Assembly (NCBI RefSeq): GCF_052324685.1 | Contig: NC_135218.1 | Location: forward strand, 25,630,179-25,694,178 | Reading direction: 5' to 3' | Source of the DNA: Brachyhypopomus gauderio | Taxonomy: Eukaryota > Chordata > Actinopteri > Gymnotiformes > Hypopomidae | DNA: 64,000 bases | In this document: positions 1 to 37,313 of the stretch, piece after piece | Layout of the letters: every line of letters begins with the position of its first letter | Numbering within the stretch: the stretch's first letter is position 1 | The notes under the pieces: generated by a model | Seen by the model: only the letters and a program-made list of their open reading frames with translations | Told to the model about the DNA's origin: nothing | The model's database searches: none | Position numbers and translations under genes: made by a program

Positions 1-1
1 C

Positions 2-24598
<24,597 letters not shown>

Positions 24599-25041
24599 CG
24601 CTGCTGTTGTCAGAGAATAGGGGAGAGAGAGAGAGAGGGAGGGAGGGAGGGATGGTGGAGGAGGAGAGACCTGTAACCGGGAGCAGCACGTGTTCACGTC
24701 CGTACGTAGCTGAGCGCTGCACGTCGGTAATGCAAAACAGTGTGGCGCGTGCGGGACGGAATACGTAGACGTGCAGTTTGATCAGCTGTTACTGTCATCA
24801 CGTTACTGTCACTTCACACAACAGTGTCATTAGATATACATACAGAAGGAATTATTATTTAACTCATGTTTAATCGATCATGTTATTTTAGAATCATGTT
24901 TCATACGGTCACCCTATGCAGATTTTATTAATAGTTGGTTACTGGATAGGCTTCAAGAATAGCTATAATACATAAATACCTCACAGCGTATAGATCCTTT
25001 GAAGTGCTTTGAATGGAAACATGACAAAAATAATTGTGGTG
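24599..25041. other. ube2o 5' UTR / proximal upstream region
   Basis: Directly upstream of the ube2o start is a purine-rich GAGAGAGAGAGGGAGGGAGG tract (24623-24662, plus strand), then GC-rich DNA to about 24770 and AT-rich DNA beyond. Together with the CpG-rich exon 1 this looks like the CpG-island promoter, but no TATA box or start site can be fixed. Confidence 0.45.
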
Positions 25042-26128
25042 CGCTACTCCACCCAAAGGCGTGATGTGGTCACTGCAATACTTCACCCAAAGGCGTGATG
25101 TGGTTACTGCGCTTCTCCACCCAAAGGCGTGATGTGGTCACTGCAATACTTCACCCAAAGGCGTGATGTGATAACTGCGCTACTCCACCCAAAAGTGTGA
25201 TGTGATCACTGTGCTACTCCACCCAAAGGTGTGATGTGGTCACTGCGCTACTCCACCCAAAGGCGTGATGTGGTCACTGCAATACTCCACCCAAAGCGTG
25301 ATGTGATCACTGCGCTACTCCACCCAAAGGCGTGATGTGATAACTGCGCTACTCCACCCAAAAGTGTGATGTGATCACTGCAATACTCCACCCAAAGGCG
25401 TGATGTGATAACTGCAATACTCCACCCAAAGGCGTGATGTGGTCACTGCAATACTCCACCCAAAGGCGTGATGTGGTCACTGCTCTACTCCACCCAAAGG
25501 CGTGATGTGATAACTGCGCTACTCCACCCAAAGGTGTGATGTGATAACTGCGCTACTCCACCCAAAGGCGTGATGTGATCACTGCAATACTCCACCCAAA
25601 GGCGTGATGTGATAACTGCAATACTCCACCCAAAGGTGTGATGTGGTCACTGCGCTACTCCACCCAAAGGCGTGATGTGATAACTGCGCTACTCCACCCA
25701 AAGGTGTGATGTGATAACTGCGCTACTCCACCCAAAGGCGTGATGTGGTTACTGCACTACTCCACCCAAAAGTGTGATGTGATCACTGCAATACTCCACC
25801 CAAAGGCGTGATGTGGTCACTGCAATACTTTACCCAAAGGTGTGATGTGGTCACTGCGCTACTCCACCCAAAAGTGTGCCGTGATCACTGCGCTACTCCA
25901 CCCAAAGGTGTGATGTGATCACTGCGCTACTCCACCCAAAGGTGTGATGTGATCACTGCGCTACTCCACCCAAAGGCGTGATGTGGTCACTGCAATACTT
26001 TACCCAAAGGTGTGATGTGGTCACTGCGCTACTCCACCCAAGTGTGATGTGATCACTGCGCTACTCCACCCAAAGGTGTGATGTGATCACTGCGCTACTC
26101 CACCCAAAGGCGTGATGTGATCACTGCG
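25042..26128. repeat. 34-bp minisatellite, about 32 copies, upstream of ube2o
   Basis: Unit CTACTCCACCCAAAGGCGTG followed by ATGTGGTCACTGCG. Main variants are GGCGTG / GGTGTG / AAGTGTG and GTGGTCAC / GTGATCAC / GTGATAAC. It begins about 440 bp upstream of the ube2o start codon. There are no spacers or flanking cas-like genes, so it is a simple tandem array. Confidence 0.95.
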
Positions 26129-26888
26129 GACAGTGTGCACGCCGTAGCCACATGGTGTCTGTGTCTGCACGCGCTTCCGTTGGAGGCAGATCGCGCTGAA
26201 AGCACGACTATTGTTCTCGTTCTCTGTGCGTGCCAAGTTTCAGTCCGGGCGACCAAGTCGGTGACGAGCGCAGTATAAGACTGCGCTTTTGTTTAGTTTA
26301 ACGTATATTAATACTACAGAGCACTATAAGGATCACATTTAACTTTGTTTAGGCCAGTGAATGTGTATATTGACTGTTACTGTGATGTTGAAGCTGGTAA
26401 AATAGTCTGAACGCTTACACAATTTACTCATGTACGTACATTAACAATAAACCTAAATCAAATTATATTTAATTATACTGATTTTAAACTGGATACACTA
26501 CAGCAATGAAAACACTAAACAGTGCAGTTCAGTGTTTACGGAGGGAGGGTGTGGGGGTTGGGGGGGGGGATCGAACGAACCCTTCAATCCCCCCTGGCTA
26601 CGGGCCTGATATGTATTTTAACCCACATCACACAAGCACAAATCAATTATACTAGACACAATTTTGAGAAATACTAATAGTGAGATAGGGAGACAATATA
26701 GAGTAATGACACTGGAGATTAATACGATAGGTTGTTCACACCTGCCTTTGGTCAGATGTGTCAACAGCACTGGAAACGTCAGCTGTGAAGTCACAACTTT
26801 GGAAATTGGACACGGTTTATCTGCCCAGGAGTCACTTCAGATTTATCAAGGGGCTGAGATAAAGGGGTAAGATAAAGGGCTAAGATAA
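26129..26888. other. Intergenic DNA between the minisatellite and the carrier pseudogene
   Basis: AT-rich sequence with a G/T-rich patch at 26540-26575 and short GATAAGG-type repeats at 26855-26895. No gene seen. A copy of the carrier's fourth exon, expected here if the duplication were complete, was not found. Confidence 0.5.
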
Positions 26889-29560
26889 GGGGGTAAGATA
26901 TGATTCCAGAGACGGTGGTCACACTCTGAGCAATCAGCCAGTTCACCATGAAGTGATTATTCTCTGGGTCAGACACCATATCAAGAGGACAACATAAGAT
27001 GTGCACCCATCTTAACAATGAAAAGTGAATCTCACCCATAGGTCAGATAAAGCTTAAGCACTCACTTTTCACAGTGTAGTAAGCAGCTCTGTAAATGATG
27101 ATTACCTGGACTGACACGTTTAAGCCTTTGAACAGACCCCTGAGGCCATTGGCCTTGAAGATCTTGGTGAAGCAGTCACCCAGTCCGGTGAACTCTCACT
27201 CCACCTTACCAACGTCTGTTTGCATGTTGCACCTGTAAGGAGATTTGAGTAAATGCTTATATTATTGGCAAGTACATGAAGTGTTCATAATTATTTGAAT
27301 TGTGGAGTGTTAATTAAAAGTGTTGTTATAGGTCAACAAAACCCAGGAGTTCTAACATCTACCCTTGAGGCACCTCTGTGTAGCCTTTCTCCATGTTCTC
27401 CATAATTTGACAAATATAGAGATCATGATGATCCATTAATGAGCTGAATCGTATGTGTCAGAGTAGGACAAAACTACATAGTGCCACAGTCCCTTTGAAC
27501 TGGTTTAAAGAACCACTGGTTAATGCAATATTCACTACGTTGTTACATTACATTGATTAGCTAATTCACATTAAAATCTACAGTACATGTAAAAAATATC
27601 AAACTTCTTTAACGTCACAACCTTTGAAAGTTTTGCATTTATGTATGTATTTATAATGGTTGCACAAAGACACAATAATGTACGACACAGACATGACACA
27701 GGGGTCTGTGATGTGTTTGTGTGTGTCCTCCCCATGCTGCCTTAGAAACATGTGCATCCTTCTCAGTTTGCATGAGGATATTCCATAGTTATGACCTATG
27801 ACCTAAACGTCACCTGACCAGATCACCTGCTGAAATTAATGCTGACCAATTAGTGATTGTAAATGTTACTGATAACCTACTGAAATGTTTTCCCTTGTAG
27901 CGGCACAGTAGATAATGTAACATCCAGCATTATTTATTTATGCTGCTGTACTGAGTCAATTGACCAAAGAGGTAATGATGTGTGTTGCTGCAGGACATAT
28001 TCAAATATCGTCATCTTAACAAGCTGATTATGTGAGAAATGTATCCTTTCAAACCATGACTCCACCAATTCAATATTTTATTCAACATTTATCCAAAAGG
28101 AAGAAAGCAGAATAGATAAAAGAAGATAATAGCTTCAAAATGGGTATAAAGCTTGCAATACACTTCACTTAATTAAATACACTGTAATTAATCATATGAA
28201 TTTCATAATGTCTTCATTTTTAACGGGTCTCACACTGGACAGACAGAACAGAGGAAAGGAGACTGTGCACTTCACCTTTTACTAGGTTAAAGGCTTCCAG
28301 GGTGGATCTTCTACTCGAATGGCAAATCTGCCTAGTCACAATGTTTACATATATTTAACCAAAATATTTAAATGAAGCAAGACTTCATTTGGTTTCTATT
28401 GGCTGCTTGTGACATCCCATTTACATATTTGCATTTACCTTCATATGCCTCAATTAGGGGCAGTCATGGTCTGGTGGTAGGTAACTGGTCTTGTGACCGA
28501 AGGGTCGTGGGTTCGATTCCCAGACCTGAGGCCATGACTGAGGTGCCCTTGAGCAAGACGCCTAACCCCAACTGCTCCCCGGGCGCCGGGGTAGGGCTGC
28601 CCACCGCTCTGGGCACGTGTGCACCACAGCCCCCTAGTAATCACTAGCGTGTGTGTGTGTGTGTGTGTGTGTGTCCTAACTGCACAGATGGGGAAAAAGC
28701 GGAGGACAAATTTAGAAAAATCACAATTGACAAATATGGCACATTTACATTTTACTTTACATCTATTACAGACATTTAAATGAGGTGGACAGTAGCTTAT
28801 GTTTTAGTTACAATACTCCTGCTTTGCTACACTCTTATGTTTTATTGGTCTGTGTAATGTTTGTCTGAGCCCACACATTTCAAACCATTAATCTATGCAG
28901 TCTACTTCATCCTGCCTCTATCCCCTATTTCCACACAAGTTCATAATTGCACAGTTGAGTTTCTGCATTCTCCACATATTTAAGGTAATACCTGGACACT
29001 CTTCCCTGCACATTTACATTCTTTCCCACTAGTGCGCTGACTTCGTTATGACCCGTGTGGAAGTTTTGTTCCAGTTTTATTGTCTTGTTTTTCGCAGTTT
29101 TTTTTCTAAATTGCCAATTTGTTTTGCATCTCATTAGCATATAGACAAGATTGTTATTCCTTGCGTATCTGAGATTTTCCACTTCAGGTTCCACTTGGTC
29201 CGTTGCAAATTTAAGCCATATGTGATCACTTTGTTATAGGCTCATTGTTTGGGATTTCATCTACATATCATTATCAGAAATGTTCCATTATATTATTAAC
29301 AGTTAGGGTTCACAATTCTTCCATTGCATGAATGCCAAAGTATCCTACAGTTTTAATACACATTACATATTTAAATTCTGCTCTTACACTACTACTCCGA
29401 AAGGCTGTTTGAGTGAAAGTTCATTTGATTCATGAGTTTGCTGAACTGAGAGTTCGTTTGACTTACCTGAAGAAGCTTCACTCTGTTGTGAGTTGCTATG
29501 ACTGTTTCAGAGACAAAAATAGCTAAGAAGTCTGGCAAAACGAACAACAGACTCATTCAT
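26889..29560 (-). pseudogene. ADP/ATP carrier pseudogene, partial duplicate of the gene at 39554-51874
   Basis: Pieces match three exons of the intact neighbour in the same order and strand. The exon-1 copy (29467-29560) has lost 17 nt and meets a stop after 17 codons. The exon-2 copy (27066-27232) is about 167 nt against 487, with a large internal deletion. The exon-3 copy (about 26889-26985) lacks the part encoding the RRRMMM signature, and exon 4 is missing. Intron sequence also matches (for example GATGTGTTTGTGTGTGTCCT at about 27710 and 50582), so it arose by DNA duplication, not retroposition. The remnant of exon 1 still encodes VSETV, with the same Glu as the intact gene. Confidence 0.85.
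28457..28742 (+). mobile_element. tRNA-derived SINE
   Basis: The head contains a tRNA-like A box region (TCTGGTGGTAGG at 28470-28481) and a perfect B box GGTTCGATTCC (28510-28520), the internal RNA polymerase III promoter. The body CTTGAGCAAGACGCCTAACC and the tail AAAGCGGAGGACAAATTT followed by GACAAATATGGCACA are familiar from fish SINEs. A TG microsatellite (28651-28674) lies in the body. It was inserted in the first intron of the carrier pseudogene. Confidence 0.88.
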
Positions 29561-30809
29561 GGTTTACTCTATACCTAGGGCAGTATGAAGTGTCATCGTC
29601 TCTCTTGTAAATGAGTCTGTAAGCCTCAAGAGATTATCCTGTCTAAATAAAGGAATAATAAAAAAAAAATCGTCTTGCCATCTTCTTGTGCAACACTTGT
29701 AAAGTGTTGGAAAGGAAACCAACGATCTCTGATCTTAATTATTTATGTGCCTCTGTTTGTCCATATATATTTATGGGATTAGAATTAAAGGCTTGGGTCA
29801 GCCACAGCTTTAAAACTCTCTTTTTTTGTTTCAATTAGGCTTACATTGTTAGCCCACATTATTAACACAATCAAAACAAATTAGTTGGATACCTTCCAAG
29901 CCTTTGGTAAGGAGCAGTAGTGTCTAGTAATTCTTATTTTTTCATAATAAGCAATGCATTTTCTAGTTTTAATAAACAGACATTTTGTCTTTTGGTAGCT
30001 AGATGCTTACACGTTTTATTTTAGAGAAAAGTGATCTTGAATCATGGTCATAATGAAAGCGAGGGTCAAACCCACAACCTGTACCAAAAATTATAAGCAA
30101 TTAGAGAAAAATATGCTGTGTGCAAGACAAATAGTTGTGTTGGATCCCTACAGGAACAAGAGATGAACAATATCTGTCAGCCGTTAGAAATCTCTACTTT
30201 TAGAAATAAGATATTTTCAACAAAGAAACTCAATTAAAAGGTCGTTCTAGACACACTGCTGTGCAGGTGCTCATACGAGGACAACGCGAGGGATTTGGAC
30301 AGGCAAGGTGGATGGACCAGGACCCCTCGGGTCCCGTATAGGTACCATGCCGAACAGCAGGTGGTCACACCACCACGCATGCACAGAGGAAGCTCGTGTC
30401 TGCAGTAGAAAGGTGTATTTAATCACATGGAACACAGGGTCCTCCATCATAGTTCTCTGGTTTTCCTTTCAGCAACGCTACACCTGAATGAGAGACACTT
30501 TGGTGCTCAAACAGGCAGCACGTAAACATTTGGAGAGTTGACAGCAATCAGTTGAAAAGCATGTTTACCACGACACCCAGAATTTGTGGATTGTTAAAGA
30601 ACCACCGGTGGATAACAGATGCTCGGATGCTAGAGACATCGAGGCGTGAACTGTGAGAGGTGACGGAAGGTTTTCAGAGCTCCTGCCCATTCCAACTGCA
30701 GCAGAACAACGAGGTTCCTCAGGTTGCATGTTTGTGGATGAGCACAGTGACCTTGGTCATCCAAGTGTTCTGGCACGTGCTCCAGACCGAGTGAGACACC
30801 AAGCCAGGG
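29561..30809. other. Intergenic DNA between carrier pseudogene and BEL element
   Basis: Mostly AT-rich. At 30206-30292 a block of about 90 bp resembles 21597-21690 in ube2o intron 1 (shared TTCTAGACACAC and GTGCAGGTGCTCATA). An E-box CACGTG occurs at about 30774. No gene is recognised in the open frames. Confidence 0.5.
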
Positions 30810-31701
30810 TGTGTCGGACGTGTACGTTGATGGCTAGTCGCCCACCCACGGACCATGTGCTCCGGTCAGAGAACAGCTGCAACTTCAGGTGATAACTTAT
30901 TGAAAGGTTTATTTATTTCCAGGCATTACAGCGTGTGCGTGTGTGTGTGTGTGTGCGGTCTCTGCAAATTGAACATGTGCAGAAAAGGAGGAATTAGGAA
31001 CTGTATAAACCAAATTCTACAATATACTAAATTATGCAGAATATACAGTAGTAATATCAAAATACACATTAAGTTACATTAACAATATATACATACTGAC
31101 ATAATTGCACTGAAATAACATTAATGTGTTCACGGAAACCAAATTACTGCAAATGGCAGAAGCGGGATTCACTGCCGTAAAGTCTAGAAAGACGACTGTT
31201 CACGTGAACAACTCGTGGCGCAATAGACATGGCAGCGTAACATTTGGGAGCTAAATAATGTTTCAAAATAACCCTAGAACAGTGGAAATAACACCACAGA
31301 TCGAAAATACTGCTAATACAATCCCAAACCCACCTATTTATGTGTCTTTAAACCAAGGGATGAGCATTTAGCAAAGCATTTAGAAACGAGAATTTCCCGT
31401 TGAAATGTAGCTCGCGGTAAAATGAGCTTGCGGTAAAACCAAAGTTACACTGTTATGCTGTTTAGTCCGGTAACCAACACGAGCGGATGAAATACGACAT
31501 AATTTCAAGTAGAAATGACGTACTTACATTATCATCAACGCACACGTGCACACAAAGAACATTCAATTTCAACAACGCGCTGGAGCAACACAGCAAGTGT
31601 CCGCTAGCAAAGCACACTGAAAGTTAGTCATGAAAGTACGCAAATGCGTGGTGCGTCACAGCTGACGTCACAACGCTGACTCCAGCAGGGAGTTTTCCAC
31701 A
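30810..31701 (-). repeat. BEL/Pao 3' LTR
   Basis: 892 bp, TGTGTCGGACG... to ...TTTTCCACA on the plus strand. I count four substitutions against the other LTR (about 0.45%). It contains a short GT microsatellite (30932-30954). Confidence 0.93.
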
Positions 31702-31754
31702 GCCGCCCCCGGATTCGTAGAGCGAATACGTAGAAAAGGAAAGGCTCTGCTGGA

Positions 31755-34700
31755 TTAGCATGCGCTGGGTTTACTATCGTCCGGCATCTCCGGCAGCTCT
31801 ACCAGCTTGGCGACAGGACGGGTGTAGAGATTGCCCTTGATGTCCACCTCTGCAGCGCGGACTTTACCGTCATCACTGAGGATGATACGGGTGATGCGCC
31901 CAATGGGCCACAGTGCTCTCGGGAGCTGTGGGTCGAGTACCATGACAACGGTGCCTACTGCTAAGTCTGGTGTAACAGTTCTCCACTTCTGGCGGGGCTG
32001 TAGACTAGGCAGATACTTGCGGATGAACTGACCCCAGAAGTGGTCGGCAAGCACCTGGCTGTGTCGCCATCTGCGTCGTCCCAGCAGGTCACTGGAGCCG
32101 TAGACTGCCTGGGGCAAGGAGGGCAAGGAGAAAGGAGTCCGTGTGCATACTTGGCATCAGGTCGAGATGGACACAGCGGGATGTGAGACATTTTAAAATG
32201 ATGCCCCAACGTTTCTCTTGCCGCCGTCCTATCTTGACAATGTACGGGCCGAAGCAATCCACTCCGGTGGACCAGAATGGAGGCTTATTGAGTCGGAGGC
32301 GCGCCGCAGGTAGGTCAGCCATCTTGGGCGTCGTAGGCTTGCTTCGCCATCTGCGACACTCGACGCAGTGTCGCTGGTGCTTCCTGATGGCTTGACGACC
32401 TCTAAGGATCCAGTACGCTCTCCTGATTTCTGCGAAAACTCTCTCCGGACCGGCATGTAGGAGACGGTTGTCGTAGTCCTTCACCAGGAGTTGCGTGATG
32501 GGGTGGTCTGGTGCAAGGACAATTGGGTGAATTGAGTCTTTGGGTAGATCGACAGCTTTACGGAGGCGTCCTCCCACTCTGATGAGACCAAGAGTACTCG
32601 GTCGGATAGGGCAGTCATGTTGCAGGGCGCCGAGTTCCTCAGGGAAGCTGTCAGCTTGCGCACGCTTCAGGAGAGTTACTTCTGTGTCTATGCGAGCTGG
32701 AGCGGACATGGAGGTCGCTGCCGCCCCGTGTTGGGACTGGTAAGTGGCGTCTACCAGTTCAGACCAACTATTGTACTGTAGTGGATCGGGACAGGTGTCG
32801 GAGACTGCAAGCTGTCCGCAGAACGTGTATTTCCTGAGCTCTACTGTACCCCCCACTCTCTCCGCTAAATTCTCCGGCCAATGGCTAGGGGGTTCATACA
32901 GGAAAGCAGGTCCACTGTTCCAGCGGCTGGGTTGAACTAGTTGATGAAGTGACTTCCCCCGAGTGATGTCATCCGCAGGGTTCTGTGCAGAGGGAACGTA
33001 CCTCCAGTCACTGATATCGGTGTGCTCTTGGATTTCAGCTATGCGAGTTCCGACGAACACCTTGTACTGAGCCGAGTCAGACCGGATCCAACTAAGCACT
33101 GTGGTGGAGTCTGACCACATGATTGTGTACCTCAGGGTTAGGGTGAGCTCAGAGTGTAGCAGTTTGGCAAGTTGAGCTCCGGTCAGCGCAGCACTGAGCT
33201 CGAGACGGGGCATGGAGAGCTGCTTCCTTGGTGCAACCCGGGATCGGGCCATGACGAATGCCACATGTGGGTGTCCTTCTGCGTCTTCCATACGATGGTA
33301 GGCAACGGATCCGTATGCCTTCTCGGAGGCGTCGCAGAACACATGAAGGTCGGAAGCGTCAGCGCTCATGTTGACAGGCATGTAGCAACGAGGCATGCTG
33401 ATGTGCTGAAGGTGGGGAAGTTCACTCTCCCAATTCTGCCACACCGAGAGGAGTTCTCCGGTGATGGGCTCGTCCCACTGTTGTTCGTGCCTCCATAGGG
33501 CTTGGATCAGGATCTTGGCACGAGTGGTATAGGGGATAATATACCCTAGTGGATCGTACTGAGATGCCAGAATTCGATACACGTTCCTCAGCGTGGGCTC
33601 AGAAGATACTGGTTGGCGGTACTTGTAGCCAAGCGTGTCCGTGGGACAGTGCCACCGTAGGCCTAGGGTGGATTCCTGAGGATCCGCTCTCTCGGCAGTT
33701 AGCCACAGTTCACTGCCTTCGGACCTTGCCTCTGATGGGAGATGAGCGATGACCTCTGGTCGATTGCTCGCTCACTGCCTCATGTCGAATCCACCAGCCG
33801 CGAGCAAGACTCTCATATCGTCAATCAGCCGTCTGGCCTGTGGTGGAGTGTGGAGAGACTGAAGGCAAATGTCTACGTAGAAGGCATTGTTGACCGAGTT
33901 CAAGACCTCTTCGTAGCTGGCACTGTTGGTCTTGACGTGCTGTTGCAATGCGTATATGGCACAGCACGGGCTGCAGGTAGTACCGAAGGGCAGAACACGC
34001 CATTCATAGATGTCTGGGCTGCGTTCCTTCTCCATGTCACGCCACAGGAAACGGAGGAGTGGTTGGTCTTCAGGGAGTAACCGGATCTGGTGGAACATCC
34101 CTCGGATGTCCCCACTGATGGCCACTGGATACTCTCTGAACCGAAGGAGCACGCCGAGCAGTGACGCTCCTAGGTTGGGTCCAGGGAGTAGGATGTCATT
34201 GAGGGCGGTCTGCTGGTACTTGAACGAACAATTGAACACCACCCTGGCCTTCCCATTGTGATGAACAATGTGGTGTGGAATGTACCAGGACTCCTCTGAC
34301 TGGCTTGCTTCGTCACTGCTGATCTTGATAACATATCCAGCTCTCTCCAGCTTATGGATCTCCTCGTTGTAGACCTTAGCCAGATCTGGGTTGCTGGTTA
34401 AGCGTCGCTCAGTAGCACGTAGCAACGGCATCACCGCCGATGGAGGTGCGTGTAGTTTGGGAGCTACCAGCTTGCGGAGTAGAGGTGTGGCGTAGCGGGC
34501 TATGCCATTTACCGTGACACGGACAGTTCGCTGGTCAAGTGTATTGACAGCTAGCTGATCTTGCTTGGAGCGTGTCGCCTCCTTCTCAGACCGGAACGGC
34601 AAGGTATCAACTTGCCAGAGCATCTCAACATGCCTGAGTAGGTCTCGATTAGGAGAGTGGAACGCTGCATGGAGACATGACGTCTCCTTGGAGGGGGTTT

Positions 34701-37275
34701 GTAGGAATTTGGTAGGTCCCTGTATGGTCCATCCCAGTAGGGTACACACCGCGACTGGACCGCCTTGAGGTCCACTCAGTACTGGACGTACAGGAGTGAT
34801 CAGGTGTGGGTGATCGGAACCGATGAGGAGTGAAGGCTGGACTACGCTAAAGCCTCGCACTGGAACACCACGGAGGTAGTCAAACCTCTTCTTGAGCCTC
34901 TCTGCAGGGCAGGACTGCTCTGCAAGACTGAGCTCTTCTGCAGTGAAGGCATGATTGATGGCGTATTTCACCCGAGTGTCGTTCGGATTGCATACCTCAA
35001 ATGACACTGATGCTCCATTAAGCTTCACCACATCTTGTCTGATGGTGCGGAGTGACAAAACTTCATCCTCCCTTTGCAGACCAAGATGCCTGGCAGCGGC
35101 AGGAAGAAGAATGGTTCTTTCAGACCCATCATCTAGTACGGCGTAAGTATCCAGTGTCTTGTCACCGCTGTGCAGCTGAATAGGAATAACCTTTACCATG
35201 ACGCGCCCGGAGTGACTGGACTGGCTTACATACACCATGCTGGAGGATGCAATACTCGTGAAGGGGGTCTGGCAGGCTTTGGTTGCTACTTCGTGCAGGA
35301 CAAGAAGGTGTTGCTCGTTGCAGGTGGAGCATGGCTTCTTCAAGGTGCAGCTCTCCGGCTTATGTCCACGCCCACATCGCCAGCATTTACCCTTCTCCTT
35401 GATCCAAGCTCCTTTCTCAGCTGTACTGAGTTTGGCGAACTCTGTACAAGCACTGAGGTAGTGTTCTTGGTTTGAACAGTAGGGGCAGTAAGGCTTAAAG
35501 CACTCCCGCTTCTTGGAGGCTTGACCGGGGTTGGAACTGACTGTAGAGGTGACAGAACTTTGTGGTGACTCCGAGCTTTCAGGTTGGTTAGTCACGTAGA
35601 TAGTGGCGGACTTAGACTGCTGGGGCTTGGTAGTCTTGTTCTTGCGTTCGGGCTGCGTGACTTCAGGTTTGGAGGCTTCAGTAGCACGTCTTGCCACCTG
35701 TATAGCTTGAGCCTTGCGTTCAAGCCAATGTGCAAAATCTGGAAGCGTGTATGTCTGATCACTGCCACTGCAGATGATCCCCTTGGATATGCAGTGCTCA
35801 GCAAACCGGTCTCTGTACGTGGCGGGTAGCTTACTCAGCAGTGTGTCCACGTGAGAGCCACATCTCAGCTCAGCTCGAGAGGGACCATCAATAGTGCTCA
35901 GCAGTCCCACTAAAGTGCTAACAGCAGATGAGAAGTCCTCTAAAGCCTGTGCGTCACCAGGCCTGATAGGGGGAGAGTTCAGGATAGCTTTCAGCTCTCC
36001 TTGGACAAGCTGGCGCGGTTGACCATAGCGCTGTTCGAGGGCATGCATGGCGCTACTATATGGTGTTGGATCGTTCACATACCTCTTGGCCACCTGATAG
36101 GCGTTGGGCAGTTTGAGAAGGTCAAGAAGTATTTGGTACTTGTAGTCCTCGGTTAAGTGTTTGTGTGGACTTAACACACTGTCTAGACCTTTCTTCATCA
36201 TGATAAAGTCACTCTCCTTGCCAGTGCTGAACGGGATAAGCTTGGGCTTTGGAATGCCGTAGGAAGAAGCAATGGCCATTTCCAGGATGCCTGGAGCTGT
36301 TGGGCCCCGTGATGGGACAGGTTGCCCGTAGGGTGCTGGTGGTGGCATACGAAACATGCGAGTAGCTGGCGGGAGTGTTGTATAATAAGGGCAGTACCCT
36401 CCGGATGGGTAAACTTCAGGAGGATAGGCAGGGTACTGAGGGCACGACTGATATTGTGTTGATGGAGGAAGTGAATGCTGAGTAGGCCGAGGAATAGGAT
36501 CGCGCGGTGGGACAGGAAGTGGATGGTTTACTGACTGTGCTGGCAGAGCCTGAGGCGTAATGGGCTGTGACGCAGGCCATGGTGGACATCCATCCTGTCG
36601 ATGTGGGGTATGAAGTGCAGAGTTGAAGTGGGAGATCCATCCATCCTCCATGGGCACTTGTGCCGAGGCCTGGTGGACTGGCTGGGTGAGCATGGCTGGG
36701 TCTTGTGCACGTGGCTCTCCAGTCTGAGGCAGAAAGTCGGGCTGTCGTGACGGGGAACCACCCTGTGACACTGGCTGCTGAAGGGGTTCTTCCCTGTCTG
36801 CGGTAGTGTAGCGGGCGGGGGTGTGCACTGGTATTGACCGATGGCTGCCAGCAGGGCTGTCTAGGGTTAGCCTTGGCAAACTAGTGTACTGTGGAGGATA
36901 ATGATGGTAACATGGAGGATAGGAGGGCTGATACGTTGGAGCACTTTGTGAATAGGGCAGGTGTTTGGCGCTGTCCATCACAAGCCGCAACTCCTGTAAC
37001 TGTTTGGTAAGGTCGTTGCAGCGGGCTTCAATACGATGCAATTGCTCCTCTTTATCTGTCCTCTGCAAAGTTGGAACAGGCGTGATGAAGTCGGCAGGCA
37101 CTAGCTGGTTAGTAGATTGACTCTCTGTAGCCTGATGAAGTTGTCGCTCAAAGGGAGGCAGCTGTTTGGCTGGGAAACCAAGTTCGTAGTCCCCAAGATG
37201 CCGTGGGAGCTGTCTCACTCTCTGGGGACGGGCTTGGACATCGTCCTCTCTGTCATCACCTTGGAAGGTCGCCAT
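31755..37275 (-). pseudogene. BEL/Pao gag-pol, broken
   Basis: The reading frame starts at the ATG at 37275, about 20 nt past the primer site. In order it encodes: a Pro/Gln-rich Gag N terminus; a DUF1759-type Gag core; Cys/His clusters (CPYCSNQEHYLSAC, CWRCGRGHKPESC); an aspartic-protease-like segment with VLDDGSERTI; and reverse transcriptase. An in-frame TGA at 33769-33771 stands where Trp is expected. The frame then continues with RNase H (FCDAS, WSDSTTVLSW), an integrase zinc region (HAGPERV, CVECRRW) and the start of the integrase core (VDCFGPY). At about 32112-32129 most of the integrase core is deleted and the frame shifts. The C-terminal DUF5641-like part (RRRWRHSQVLADHFW) ends at 31755. 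The RT motif reads YVDI instead of YVDD. Confidence 0.92.
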
Positions 37276-37293
37276 AGTGCCGTGGGCGGAGCT

Positions 37294-37311
37294 ATCCGGC
37301 TCGAAGGACCA
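37294..37311 (-). other. tRNA-Tyr primer-binding site of the BEL element
   Basis: On the element strand TGGTCCTTCGAGCCGGAT lies three bases after the 5' LTR. It is complementary to the 3' end of vertebrate tRNA-Tyr (ATCCGGCTCGAAGGA plus CCA). Confidence 0.85.
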
Positions 37312-37313
37312 CT

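Noticed and set aside
25042..26128. Regular 34-bp repeats considered as a CRISPR array
   Set aside because: Units are directly adjacent with no unique spacers, in a vertebrate nuclear context.
28470..28520. Possible tRNA gene (A and B boxes)
   Set aside because: The region does not fold as a full tRNA and is followed by a familiar SINE body and tail, so it is a tRNA-derived SINE.
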